In this document: positions 1 through 7,023 of the stretch, piece by piece | How positions within the stretch are numbered: position 1 is the stretch's first letter | Layout: every line of letters begins with the position of its first letter | NCBI GenBank assembly: GCA_051003795.1 | Contig: JBPCKZ010000053.1 | Location: 1 to 8,537 of the forward strand | DNA from: JALYXS01 sp051003795 | GTDB taxonomy: Bacteria; Acidobacteriota; Terriglobia; Bryobacterales; Bryobacteraceae | Direction: 5' to 3' | Length of the DNA: 8,537 nt | Notes under the pieces: model-generated | Told to the model about the DNA's origin: nothing | Databases searched by the model: none | The model's input: only the letters and a program-made list of their open reading frames with translations | Program-made: the position numbers and the translations under genes

Positions 1-34
1 TGTGGACACGGCAGACACGAGTGTCCGCGCCACA
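1..34. repeat. Imperfect palindromic element downstream of guaA
   Basis: Bases 4-9 (GGACAC) are an exact inverted copy of 21-26 (GTGTCC). An alternative inner pairing is GACAC at 14-18 with GTGTC at 21-25. Bases 1-5 (TGTGG) can also pair with 30-34 (CCACA). The element lies just beyond the guaA stop and may continue past the left edge. A rho-independent terminator for guaA would need a T-run after the hairpin in the minus-strand direction. Here the T-rich stretch (the A-rich bases 34-43 on the plus strand) lies between the stop codon and the hairpin, so a classical terminator is not supported. It could be a dispersed intergenic palindrome or part of a bidirectional termination region. Confidence 0.4.
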
Positions 35-43
35 AAAACAAAA

Positions 44-1774
44 TCATTCCCACTCGATTGTGGCTGGGGGCTTGTGCGTAAGATCGTAAAAAACGCCGCA
101 AATCGCCTTCATCGCCAGTAACTCCGAAGTGATCCGCCGCAAAATACCGTCGTCCATGCCCACCGATTCCGCCGTCATTCCGTCCCGCGAATCGATCGGC
201 CTCAGCACCACCGAATCCGGCGATTCCTCCGTGCCGAGCGGGATCAAGACAACCGGAAATTGCCAGACCTTCTTGTCGAATCCGCTCTCATGCGAGATCG
301 CCCGCACGGCTGCATCGGCCTGGCGCAAGAGGTCCACGCGCTCGGGCGTCAACCCGCTCGCCCTCACCCGCATGTCCGCCAGCGGGGCGCGCGAATCCAC
401 CCGCGCGATCACGCGATTGATTTCGGCGGTACGGTTCACCAACTCGGTTGCCGTGTTCCGAAGATCGGGCGAATAGCGGTCGAGCGCCAGCACTGGCGCG
501 TAGCTGCGCGAATCGCCCTGCACCCCGACCGAGCGAATCGGGACGACGTACCCCTCGTCCGCGGGAATGAGAGGCAATTCAGTTTCCGAGCACAAACAGC
601 GAATCGCCAGGCCCGGTCCTGGAAACGGATGCCTGTCGAGAAACTCATCCGGCAGCCCCAGCTCGCGGCCGATTTCGCGAACTTCGTCTTTGTAAAACGA
701 GCTCAACGGCTCCACCACGCGCCCGCATTCGAGCAGCTTTTGAATTCCCGGCACGCGATTGTGGTGTGTTTTGATCAGCGCGGCTTTCAGGGTTCCGCCC
801 GATTCAATCGTATCCGGATAGATCGTCCCCTGGCCAAGAATCCAGTGCCCGTCCAGCAGATGATGGCTTTCCACGATCCGCTCCTGCACCTGCACGAATT
901 GCTCGCCGATGATTTGCCGCTTCGCTTCCGGGTCGGTAATGCCCGCCAGGGGAGCCAGAAACCGCTCCGCCGCGGATTCGATCTCCACCGCGTCTCCGAA
1001 CAGGCGGCGCACGAATTCCGTCTCGCCCGCGCGCATCAGTCCGGTATCGACATAGACGCCCCGCACCCGGTCGTTCCCGAGCGCGCGGCGGCAAAACGTA
1101 TACGCCACCGTCGAATCCACGCCGCCGCTCACGAAGAAAAAAACATTCCGGTCGCGCACCGCCGCTCGAATGGCATCTTCCACCACGGGCCCGCGATGCT
1201 TCGGGTCCCAATCCTTCAGGCAGCCGCAGATATCGAAAACGAAGTTCGCGAGTAATCGACGCCCGTGGGTCGTGTGGACCACCTCCGGGTGGAACTGCAC
1301 GCCATACAGGCCCAGCGCCGGCTCCTCGATTGCGGCGATGGCGCAAGTAGCCGTCGTCCCGGTTGCCGCAAAACCGGGGGGAAGGGCTTCCACGGAATCG
1401 CGATGGCTCATCCAGATTTGCTGGGAAGATTCCAGCCCCGCAAACAGCTTGCCCGCGTGGCGGACATGGAGCGTCGCCAATCCGAATTCGCCTTTTTCGC
1501 TCTTGCGAACCGCTCCGCCCAGCAGGTGCGCCATCAAGTGCTGCCCGTAACAGATGCCGAGCACCGGACTTCCCGAAGTGAAAATAGCCGGATCGACCCA
1601 CGGGCTTCCCGGGTCGTAAACGCTGTGCGGGCCGCCCGAAATTATGAGGCCTTTGCTACCGGAGAGTTCGTTCGAAGGCGTTTCGCTAGGCCGGACTTCG
1701 GCATAAACACCAAGCTCGCGAACCTTGCGGGCGATCAAATGGCAATACTGACCGCCGGTGTCGAGAATTGTAAT
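44..1774 (-). CDS. guaA: GMP synthase (glutamine-hydrolysing), long C-terminal form; start codon uncertain
   Basis: Converts XMP to GMP using ATP and glutamine, the last step of guanine nucleotide synthesis, in the cytoplasm. Numbering from the in-frame TTG at 1738, residues 1-170 are a class I glutamine amidotransferase with nucleophile Cys63 in GICYGQ and the His150/Glu152 pair in QFHPE. Residues about 185-380 are the ATP pyrophosphatase domain, with the PPi loop SGGVDS at 204-209, KTHHN at 323-327 and RHPFPGPGLAIR at 369-380. The C-terminal dimerisation domain ends in KPPATIEWE. The TTG would remove the first strand, because the family motif ILDTGGQYCH is encoded just upstream in frame with no ATG, GTG or TTG. 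I therefore extend to the ATT at 1774, which gives 576 residues; this codon is a guess. Bacterial GuaA is usually about 510-525 residues, and the extra length lies in the C-terminal domain. Last gene of the leftward operon. Confidence 0.96.
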   Translation of the reverse strand: MTILDTGGQYCHLIARKVRELGVYAEVRPSETPSNELSGSKGLIISGGPHSVYDPGSPWVDPAIFTSGSPVLGICYGQHLMAHLLGGAVRKSEKGEFGLATLHVRHAGKLFAGLESSQQIWMSHRDSVEALPPGFAATGTTATCAIAAIEEPALGLYGVQFHPEVVHTTHGRRLLANFVFDICGCLKDWDPKHRGPVVEDAIRAAVRDRNVFFFVSGGVDSTVAYTFCRRALGNDRVRGVYVDTGLMRAGETEFVRRLFGDAVEIESAAERFLAPLAGITDPEAKRQIIGEQFVQVQERIVESHHLLDGHWILGQGTIYPDTIESGGTLKAALIKTHHNRVPGIQKLLECGRVVEPLSSFYKDEVREIGRELGLPDEFLDRHPFPGPGLAIRCLCSETELPLIPADEGYVVPIRSVGVQGDSRSYAPVLALDRYSPDLRNTATELVNRTAEINRVIARVDSRAPLADMRVRASGLTPERVDLLRQADAAVRAISHESGFDKKVWQFPVVLIPLGTEESPDSVVLRPIDSRDGMTAESVGMDDGILRRITSELLAMKAICGVFYDLTHKPPATIEWE

Positions 1775-1782
1775 CTGAGCGC

Positions 1783-3372
1783 TTACTTCGACATCCTTTG
1801 CACAATCACTTTTCTGGCGGAATCGAGAAGGGCCTTGGCTTTCGGAAGCGCGTCAATGGCCTTCGCCACCGCGGGATCGGTTTGGACGTCGAAGACCCGG
1901 CTATTATCGCTGCTGAATGCCGTCCAGTACATCTCGTGCTCGAGTTGGCGCTTGAGGAAATCTTGATCTTGCGCGAAATCGGCCTCGGTGAACTGCACGC
2001 CGTTTTTCAACACGTAATCGTGGAATTCGGTCATGATGATGTTGTCCGGCGACCAGCCTTCCTTGATGTTGATGCCGTTTACGCCAAAGTAGTGGCGCGT
2101 GAAGTTGAAGAATTCCTGTTTCCCGAGCAGTTGCGATTCGAACTTGTCGAGTTTCGGGGACATGTACTTCTCATCCGGCGTGATGCCGCCGCCGCCATAA
2201 ACCGTGCGGCCGCTGTCCGTCATCTTCACATCCTGCGGATTTTTGATTTCGCTCTTGTTCTGGTAGTAGTCGAAGAACGACAGGTTCGAATAATCGCGCT
2301 GGATAAGACGCCCGCTCGGCGTGTAGTATTTGGCGGTGGTCAGCGCCAGGCCGGTATTTTCAACCAGGGGATAAACGGTCTGCACCAAGCCTTTGCCGAA
2401 GGTGGTATCGCCTAAAATCCAGGCGCGGTCGTGATCCTGCAAAGCGCCCGAAACGATTTCAGAGGCGGACGCCGAAGAGCGATTGACCAACACCACCATG
2501 GGAAATTCGTGTCCGTGATTTCCGTTCTTCGCGGTGTAGACCTTTTCCGCGGAAGCGCGGCCGTGATGCGATACGATCACGTCGCCTTTGTTTAAGAACT
2601 TATCGGAAACGGCTACCGCTTCGTTGAGCAGGCCGCCGGGATTTCCGCGCAAATCGAGAATCAGGCCCTTGATGTTGTTCTCGCCAACCTTGCGCAAATT
2701 GTCTTCGAGCTCGGCGCTGGTGGTCTCGTTGAACTGCTCGATGTACATGTAATAAATGCCGGGGCGAAGCATAATGGCATCGGGAACGCTCTTGCGGTTG
2801 ATGCCGTCGCGCACCACTTCAAACGTGAGCGGCTGCGGGCTGCCCTCGCGCTGAATCGTTATCTTGACGGTAGTGCCGCGGGGGCCTTTCAGCATGTCGG
2901 CGACGTCCGACAGAGGCATTTTGTCGGTTGGCTTATCGTTTACGGCGGCGATGATGTCGCCGGGGCGCAAGCCGGCTTTGAACGCGGGCGAACCCTTGAA
3001 CGGCTCGAAAACAATGGTCTTGCCGTCGAACTGCTGCTTGACCCGCATGCCGATCCCGTAGTACGAACCCTTTTGGTTCTCCCGCATGATCTGAAATTCA
3101 TGCGGATCGAAGAAACTGGAGTGCGGATCGAGCGTGCGCAGCATGCCCGGGATCGCGCCATTGTAGATGGCCTTGTCCGCACTCAGCGGGTCGGCGAAAT
3201 TCTCTTCGACCAAGCCATAGACTTTCGTGAAGCTCTTGGCGCTTTTGTTGATCTCGTCTTCCGAACTCGCCGCGGAAGCGACTTGGAGCCGGGGGCCGTA
3301 AAGCCCGCCGGCAAGTGAACAAAGCAAAACTATTAGGGGGAGAAACAGAAGGGAACGCCGTCTTTGGGCCAT
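1783..3372 (-). CDS. Exported S41 family serine peptidase (CtpA/Prc type) with PDZ domain
   Basis: Carboxyl-terminal processing protease predicted to act outside the cytoplasmic membrane on envelope proteins. Numbering is from the TTG at 3375, one codon before the ATG at 3372. Arg5-Arg7 are followed by a hydrophobic segment at about 9-25 and a likely cleavage site near AASAA at 33-37, consistent with a signal peptide or N-terminal anchor. A PDZ domain spans about 100-185, with KAGLRPGDII at 133-142. The protease core follows, with DLRGNPGG at 241-248, SASASEI at 301-307 and FGKG at 326-329. By the fixed 25-residue spacing of the family, Ser303 and Lys328 are the catalytic dyad, and Gln332 fits the third position. 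A tail of about 130 residues follows. The CAGGA at 3383-3387 lies 7 bases before the TTG and 10 before the ATG, so either start is possible; I chose ATG. The stop is about 8 bases before the proposed guaA start. Confidence 0.94.
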   Translation of the reverse strand: MAQRRRSLLFLPLIVLLCSLAGGLYGPRLQVASAASSEDEINKSAKSFTKVYGLVEENFADPLSADKAIYNGAIPGMLRTLDPHSSFFDPHEFQIMRENQKGSYYGIGMRVKQQFDGKTIVFEPFKGSPAFKAGLRPGDIIAAVNDKPTDKMPLSDVADMLKGPRGTTVKITIQREGSPQPLTFEVVRDGINRKSVPDAIMLRPGIYYMYIEQFNETTSAELEDNLRKVGENNIKGLILDLRGNPGGLLNEAVAVSDKFLNKGDVIVSHHGRASAEKVYTAKNGNHGHEFPMVVLVNRSSASASEIVSGALQDHDRAWILGDTTFGKGLVQTVYPLVENTGLALTTAKYYTPSGRLIQRDYSNLSFFDYYQNKSEIKNPQDVKMTDSGRTVYGGGGITPDEKYMSPKLDKFESQLLGKQEFFNFTRHYFGVNGINIKEGWSPDNIIMTEFHDYVLKNGVQFTEADFAQDQDFLKRQLEHEMYWTAFSSDNSRVFDVQTDPAVAKAIDALPKAKALLDSARKVIVQRMSK

Positions 3373-3390
3373 CAATGGACCGTCCTGAAT

Positions 3391-4476
3391 TCAGTATAAC
3401 AAGCCGTCGTATATGGCTCCCATCCGCTGGGCCGACGCTTCGAGCGAGAAGCCGGAATGGATGAAACCGCTAGCCTTCGCGGCGAGATCCGCGCGAAGTT
3501 CCGGGCTGGCGATCAGCCGTTCGAGAGCGGCCGCGAGTTGGGCGGAATCGCCGGCATTGAATAGCAGACCGCGCTCGTCCTCGCCGGTTAGCTCCGGATT
3601 GCCGCCAACCCGCGACGCCACGACGCAGCAGCCACAAGCCATGGCTTCCATGAGTGCATTGGAAAGAGCTTCGCTCAGGGAAGGCAGAACGAAAATATCG
3701 AAGCCGCGAAGCCAGTCCGCGACACGGCTCGTGGTGGGAGCGAAGGTGCATGCGTCCAGGATTCCCAAGCGGGCGGCTTGCGCTTGCAGCGCGGATTTCG
3801 ACGGCCCGTCTCCCACCAAGACCAGCTTCAGCCCGGAGTTTTTTGCGTACACGAGCGTGAATGCTTTGAGGAGAGTGTCGAGTCCCTTTTCCGGCCGCAA
3901 GGCGCAGACTACGCCGATCGAAATCTCGCTTCGGCCCGGTTTTATTCCGGGTCTGAAAACTTCAAGATCGATGCCGTTATAGCAGAGGCGGATCAGCCGC
4001 TCGGGCACGTGGTCGTCGTCGATCAAATGCCGGCGCATGAATTCGCAGTTCACCACGACGGCATCGACCAGGCGGTCGGTGATGCGGAGCAGCCGATGAT
4101 ACAACCCAGGCGTGAGATCGCGATGCGCGCGTTGGCTCGAGACCACGACCGGCGCGCGAGACATCCGCGCGACCGGAACGCCGAAAACATTCAGAGGAAC
4201 GTCGAACGTGTGGACCAGATCGATTTTGCGATCGCGAATGTAACGCCGTAGCTGCATCGCGCCTGAGATCGCACTAGCCGACAGGAACGAAGTTACGGGG
4301 AGCCGCAGGATCGGTACGCCCGCCGCGCGGAGTTCGTCGGCGCGGATGCCTTCGGAGTGAAAGCAGCCCACGTGCGGTTCGAAGCGCGCGCGGTCGAGAG
4401 CCTTGGCGATCTCCGTAAGTTGCCGCTCCGTGCCGCCCAGGTTTAACTGGTGCGCCATCAACAGGACCCGCTTCAT
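3391..4476 (-). CDS. Family 4 (GT-B) glycosyltransferase
   Basis: Predicted retaining glycosyltransferase that adds a sugar from a nucleotide-sugar donor to a growing glycan at the cytoplasmic face of the membrane. The 361 residues match a two-domain GT-B fold. The N-terminal acceptor half carries the glycine-rich loop LGGTERQ at 13-19. The C-terminal donor half carries RPEKGLDTLLKAF at 194-206, LVGDGP at 220-225 and the GT4 signature Glu269-x7-Glu277 in PSLSEALSNALMEAMACG. No signal peptide or membrane span is evident. The ATG at 4476 overlaps the upstream stop in an ATGA, and there is no good ribosome binding site, so translation is probably coupled to the heparinase-like gene. The stop lies 15-18 bases before the protease start. 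The exact sugar cannot be read from sequence. Neighbouring methyltransferase and AsnB-like genes suggest a surface polysaccharide or glycolipid. Confidence 0.93.
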   Translation of the reverse strand: MKRVLLMAHQLNLGGTERQLTEIAKALDRARFEPHVGCFHSEGIRADELRAAGVPILRLPVTSFLSASAISGAMQLRRYIRDRKIDLVHTFDVPLNVFGVPVARMSRAPVVVSSQRAHRDLTPGLYHRLLRITDRLVDAVVVNCEFMRRHLIDDDHVPERLIRLCYNGIDLEVFRPGIKPGRSEISIGVVCALRPEKGLDTLLKAFTLVYAKNSGLKLVLVGDGPSKSALQAQAARLGILDACTFAPTTSRVADWLRGFDIFVLPSLSEALSNALMEAMACGCCVVASRVGGNPELTGEDERGLLFNAGDSAQLAAALERLIASPELRADLAAKASGFIHSGFSLEASAQRMGAIYDGLLY

Positions 4477-6155
4477 GGGAGAAACGTTGCGGAACTGCGA
4501 TGGGGAAGCGTGGTTCGCCAGGACTGGTGAATTACCGGGCTCTCGCGTTTTTCGCCGAAGGTGCGGGAGCGCCAGGCCATGTCCAGCTTTGCTTCGGTGT
4601 CTACCGCCAATGTGACGGGACCAATGCGGAATTCACGATCCGAAATTCGTTCCGGTCTCTCGCCGCAGTGCCAGAACCGCTCAATCAAGTGTTCGCCAGG
4701 CGGCCCGGAGACGTCGTCTTCGATGAGCAAACGCTCCAATTGGAGCACCCAACGGCGCCGATGGGTGAACCCGCGATAGCTGCATTCCGCATCCAGAACC
4801 ACGCGATCGCCGGTGGCGATCCACTCACGAACCCGGACGACTGGTTTGTTCTCCCAGCGAAATGGCCCGGCGGGGTCCGCTTGATCGAGGCCGTTTATGC
4901 GAATCGTATTGTGCGCGCTCGAACCGCGAAACCAGTCGCGCCATTTCGGGTCGGCGACATAGGTGTAGGTGCCGGGATCGATCAGGATTTCTCGATCGCC
5001 GAGGCGCATCGTGAAGCTCAGCGTATCGGAGTGGCTATGACCAGCGCCGCCCGCGCCGAACGGACCCGCGTCGGCCAGGATGTGAAGACCGCTCCCCTCG
5101 ATCACGGCGATCCCGGAATCGGCGAACAGGCGCGACCCACCCGCTCCGTTAGCGGCGCGCCCGAACCGATCCCTATCCCCGTAGGGATGAAACAACCGGC
5201 CGCCATCGTCGTCGCCCAAAAACGCGAGTGAACCGGTCTCGCCCATCAAGGCGGCCAAGTACTTCGTCATCTTCCGCAACACGTCGCGATAAGGCTCCGC
5301 GTCGTCCGCCAGTCGCGAGTGCAGCCGGAACATATCGAGCGCATAAACGTGATAGTAAGTCGATTGCTCAAAGTGGCTGCCATCTTCGCGCACTTGGGCG
5401 GTCAACTGTTCCGCGACTATCCGCGCCCCATTGCGTTTCCAGCGGCGGGGAAAATCCGGATACACCGCGCCGAGCGCGTGCAGCGCCACCGCCTCGCCAA
5501 GCAGGTGCGTGTTGGGTGAAAAGTATGTCGAGAGATTGTGTTCCAGATACAAGCCATGTCGGTACAGCCCGTTCCGAAATCGTTCGCGGAACTTTGGATC
5601 GAAACGCGGCTCGAAACGCGATCCGACCAACTGATCGATCCACATCCACGAAAGGGCGCGAAACGCGACCTCAAGCGCGCTCGCCCAATTGATGCCGCGA
5701 AGAAACGGATTCTGTTCGAGCCAACTTTCCAGCTGCCTTTCAATCTCTCGAATGCATTCGCCACCGCCTTGTTGCGCCAGCACCACCAGATGCTGATGCC
5801 GGTTCAACTCCCAAATATTTTTGTGGTCGCCGACGCGCGCGAAATCCAGATACGGAATGCGCTTGAACCAAGCCAGGCCGCTCGTCTTGCCATTCGGGTA
5901 ATCGCGTCGCCACTCGATGTCGGGACCGGTCTTGACAACGCCGCCGAGCAGTGGAATGCGATGCGCCAGGATTTCAGCCGCCAGTTTGTCGATCTCAGCC
6001 CTGTCCACCGGCGGGATGACACCACTTACATCGCGAGGGGCACGCGCCTTACCCCGAAATCGCGGCTGCACAACAACCATCGCCGCGTTCGCCGCAAGCT
6101 GCCGCAGCCTGAACCGCAGCTCGCGCGGACTACGCCGGAATTTTTTTAAAAACAA
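4473..6155 (-). CDS. Heparinase II/III-like protein (polysaccharide lyase fold)
   Basis: Resembles the heparinase II/III family: an N-terminal alpha/alpha-toroid followed by a beta-sandwich, acting on uronic-acid-containing polysaccharides by beta-elimination. Numbering from the TTG at 6155 (560 residues), the toroid part includes FSPNTHLLGEA at about 212-222 and EDGSHFEQSTYYHVY at 257-271, where family members keep catalytic Asn/His/Tyr-type residues. The sandwich part has GHSHSDTLSF at 372-381, IDPGTYTY at 392-399 and SSAHNT at 412-417. The open frame extends to an ATG at 6287, but that would overlap the methyltransferase by 158 bases and adds an unlike sequence. The TTG retains the FLKKFRRSPRELRFR N-terminus and overlaps by 26 bases. 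The next ATG, at 6080, would drop that segment. No signal peptide is visible, which is unusual for a secreted lyase. It may be a biosynthetic-locus member whose substrate and activity are unproven. Confidence 0.88.
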   Translation of the reverse strand: MFLKKFRRSPRELRFRLRQLAANAAMVVVQPRFRGKARAPRDVSGVIPPVDRAEIDKLAAEILAHRIPLLGGVVKTGPDIEWRRDYPNGKTSGLAWFKRIPYLDFARVGDHKNIWELNRHQHLVVLAQQGGGECIREIERQLESWLEQNPFLRGINWASALEVAFRALSWMWIDQLVGSRFEPRFDPKFRERFRNGLYRHGLYLEHNLSTYFSPNTHLLGEAVALHALGAVYPDFPRRWKRNGARIVAEQLTAQVREDGSHFEQSTYYHVYALDMFRLHSRLADDAEPYRDVLRKMTKYLAALMGETGSLAFLGDDDGGRLFHPYGDRDRFGRAANGAGGSRLFADSGIAVIEGSGLHILADAGPFGAGGAGHSHSDTLSFTMRLGDREILIDPGTYTYVADPKWRDWFRGSSAHNTIRINGLDQADPAGPFRWENKPVVRVREWIATGDRVVLDAECSYRGFTHRRRWVLQLERLLIEDDVSGPPGEHLIERFWHCGERPERISDREFRIGPVTLAVDTEAKLDMAWRSRTFGEKRESPVIHQSWRTTLPHRSSATFLP

Positions 6156-6963
6156 ATTCGTTGCAGCCCAGGCTGCCGCCGCACGTGGAGAGCCTTTCCA
6201 GGCTGAAGCCGCGCGCCCGGTAAAAATCGAAAATCCGCTCGGGCTTGGCAACTTCAAACGGGTATCCGCCGGCCCAATCCACCACATCGTGCCAAGCCGA
6301 CATGCCGCGTCCCGCGCCGTGGTTCCGCCAGGTCTCGAACGGCCGCAAGCGAACGAAATCTTTCACGACCGGGCGCCACCACTGGTGCACGCAGATTGCC
6401 GATTCGAGAAGCGGACGGAACGCGCGAGGAAGCCGGTTGTATGCGCGCTTCACGCCCTTCCAGCGTTTACTGGGAGTGCCTTGATCGTTATAAATAGCGA
6501 TAAAGAGCTGGCCGCCGTCGGCCACCAACGGGGCGACGTTCCCCAGGGCCGGCCACATGGAACCCGTGTGGTGCAGCACGCCCCAGGAATAGACCACGTC
6601 GAACCTTCCCAAGGAGTTGAGAAACGCGGTATCGAGCACCGACCCTTGTTCCACCTCCCAGCCGGAATCGCCGCCGTCATGGCGCTTTTTTAATTCGCGC
6701 GTGCACGCAACGGACTGCGGATCGAAATCGAACGAGTACACTTCCGCTCCGAGCCGCCGTGCCGCCAAACTGAAGAGCCCGCTGCCCGAACCCGCGTCCA
6801 AAAAGCGTTTGCCTGCGAGAGAATCGACCCCAAGCATGGATTTTAACGACTGTTCCGCGAGATTAATCCGGTTTTCATCCAGCAGGCCCAGAAAACGGGA
6901 CCAGTTCAGGCCGAATTCGAAACGTTCTCCGGCTTTAACTTCCCGCTCATGTACCACCGTCAT
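6130..6963 (-). CDS. Class I SAM-dependent methyltransferase
   Basis: Predicted cytoplasmic methyltransferase of 277 residues with a Rossmann-like SAM-binding core. Motif I is FLDAGSGSG at 54-62. The acidic residue at the end of strand 2 lies in SFDFDP (77-82, Asp79 or Asp81), and the motif IV region is FDVVYSWGVLHHTG at 121-134. The C-terminal third (about 175-277) holds GGYPFEVA and a final NEFVFKK strand. This overall shape is frequent among type 11/12-like methyltransferases of glycan loci, but the acceptor cannot be named. The start is well supported: ATG at 6963 with AGAGGAA at 6973-6979 on the minus strand, 9 bases upstream. It is the first gene of the leftward operon, divergent from the AsnB-like gene. 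Its final codons include a T5A7 run and overlap the proposed start of the heparinase-like gene. Confidence 0.92.
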   Translation of the reverse strand: MTVVHEREVKAGERFEFGLNWSRFLGLLDENRINLAEQSLKSMLGVDSLAGKRFLDAGSGSGLFSLAARRLGAEVYSFDFDPQSVACTRELKKRHDGGDSGWEVEQGSVLDTAFLNSLGRFDVVYSWGVLHHTGSMWPALGNVAPLVADGGQLFIAIYNDQGTPSKRWKGVKRAYNRLPRAFRPLLESAICVHQWWRPVVKDFVRLRPFETWRNHGAGRGMSAWHDVVDWAGGYPFEVAKPERIFDFYRARGFSLERLSTCGGSLGCNEFVFKKIPA

Positions 6964-7023
6964 TTCGCTGTATTCCTCTGAATTTGATCCGTTTCAACGT
7001 AGCATAAAGAAAACGCTGCTTCT
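6964..7023. promoter_or_regulatory. Divergent intergenic region driving both transcription units
   Basis: These 60 bases separate the start codons of the leftward methyltransferase operon and the rightward AsnB-like gene. Both units should have promoter or 5' leader sequence here or just inside the opposite gene. The minus strand carries a clear Shine-Dalgarno sequence at 6973-6979. The plus strand has no good one before 7024, only the weak AAAGAAAA at 7006-7013. TATGCT on the minus strand, at plus-strand 7001-7006, is a weak -10-like hexamer without a matching -35. TTGATC at 6984-6989 on the plus strand has no correctly spaced -10. I see no strong operator-like palindrome. Confidence 0.45.
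6973..6979 (-). promoter_or_regulatory. Ribosome binding site of the methyltransferase gene
   Basis: The minus strand reads AGAGGAA, a good match to the anti-Shine-Dalgarno complement, 9 bases before the ATG at 6963. It is the best ribosome binding site in the window and fixes the start of the first operon gene. Genes further down mostly lack good sites and rely on overlaps. Confidence 0.7.

Noticed and set aside
1..43. Rho-independent terminator for guaA
   Set aside because: The T-rich stretch comes before the hairpin in the direction of transcription, not after it, and the stem is only about 6 bp with an 11-base loop.
260..1255. Long open frame on the plus strand opposite guaA (331 codons)
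   Set aside because: It lies antisense to well-conserved guaA. Its translation is Arg/His/Pro-rich low-complexity with no domain, as expected for a shadow frame in GC-rich coding DNA.
3300..3372. Lipoprotein signal on the S41 protease (Cys in VLLCS near residue 19)
   Set aside because: The residues before the Cys (V-L-L) do not fit a lipobox, which needs small residues at -1 and usually -2 or -3; an ordinary signal peptide or anchor fits better.
4500..5231. Open frame on the plus strand opposite the heparinase-like gene (243 codons)
   Set aside because: No ribosome binding site or recognisable motif, and it is fully antisense to a gene with clear family motifs. The same applies to the plus-strand frames at 5538-6149 and 5917-6693.
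6156..6287. N-terminal extension of the heparinase-like gene to the ATG at 6287
   Set aside because: It would overlap the methyltransferase by 158 bases, and the 44 added residues (Ala/Pro/Ser-rich) look like an out-of-frame reading of the methyltransferase C-terminus.
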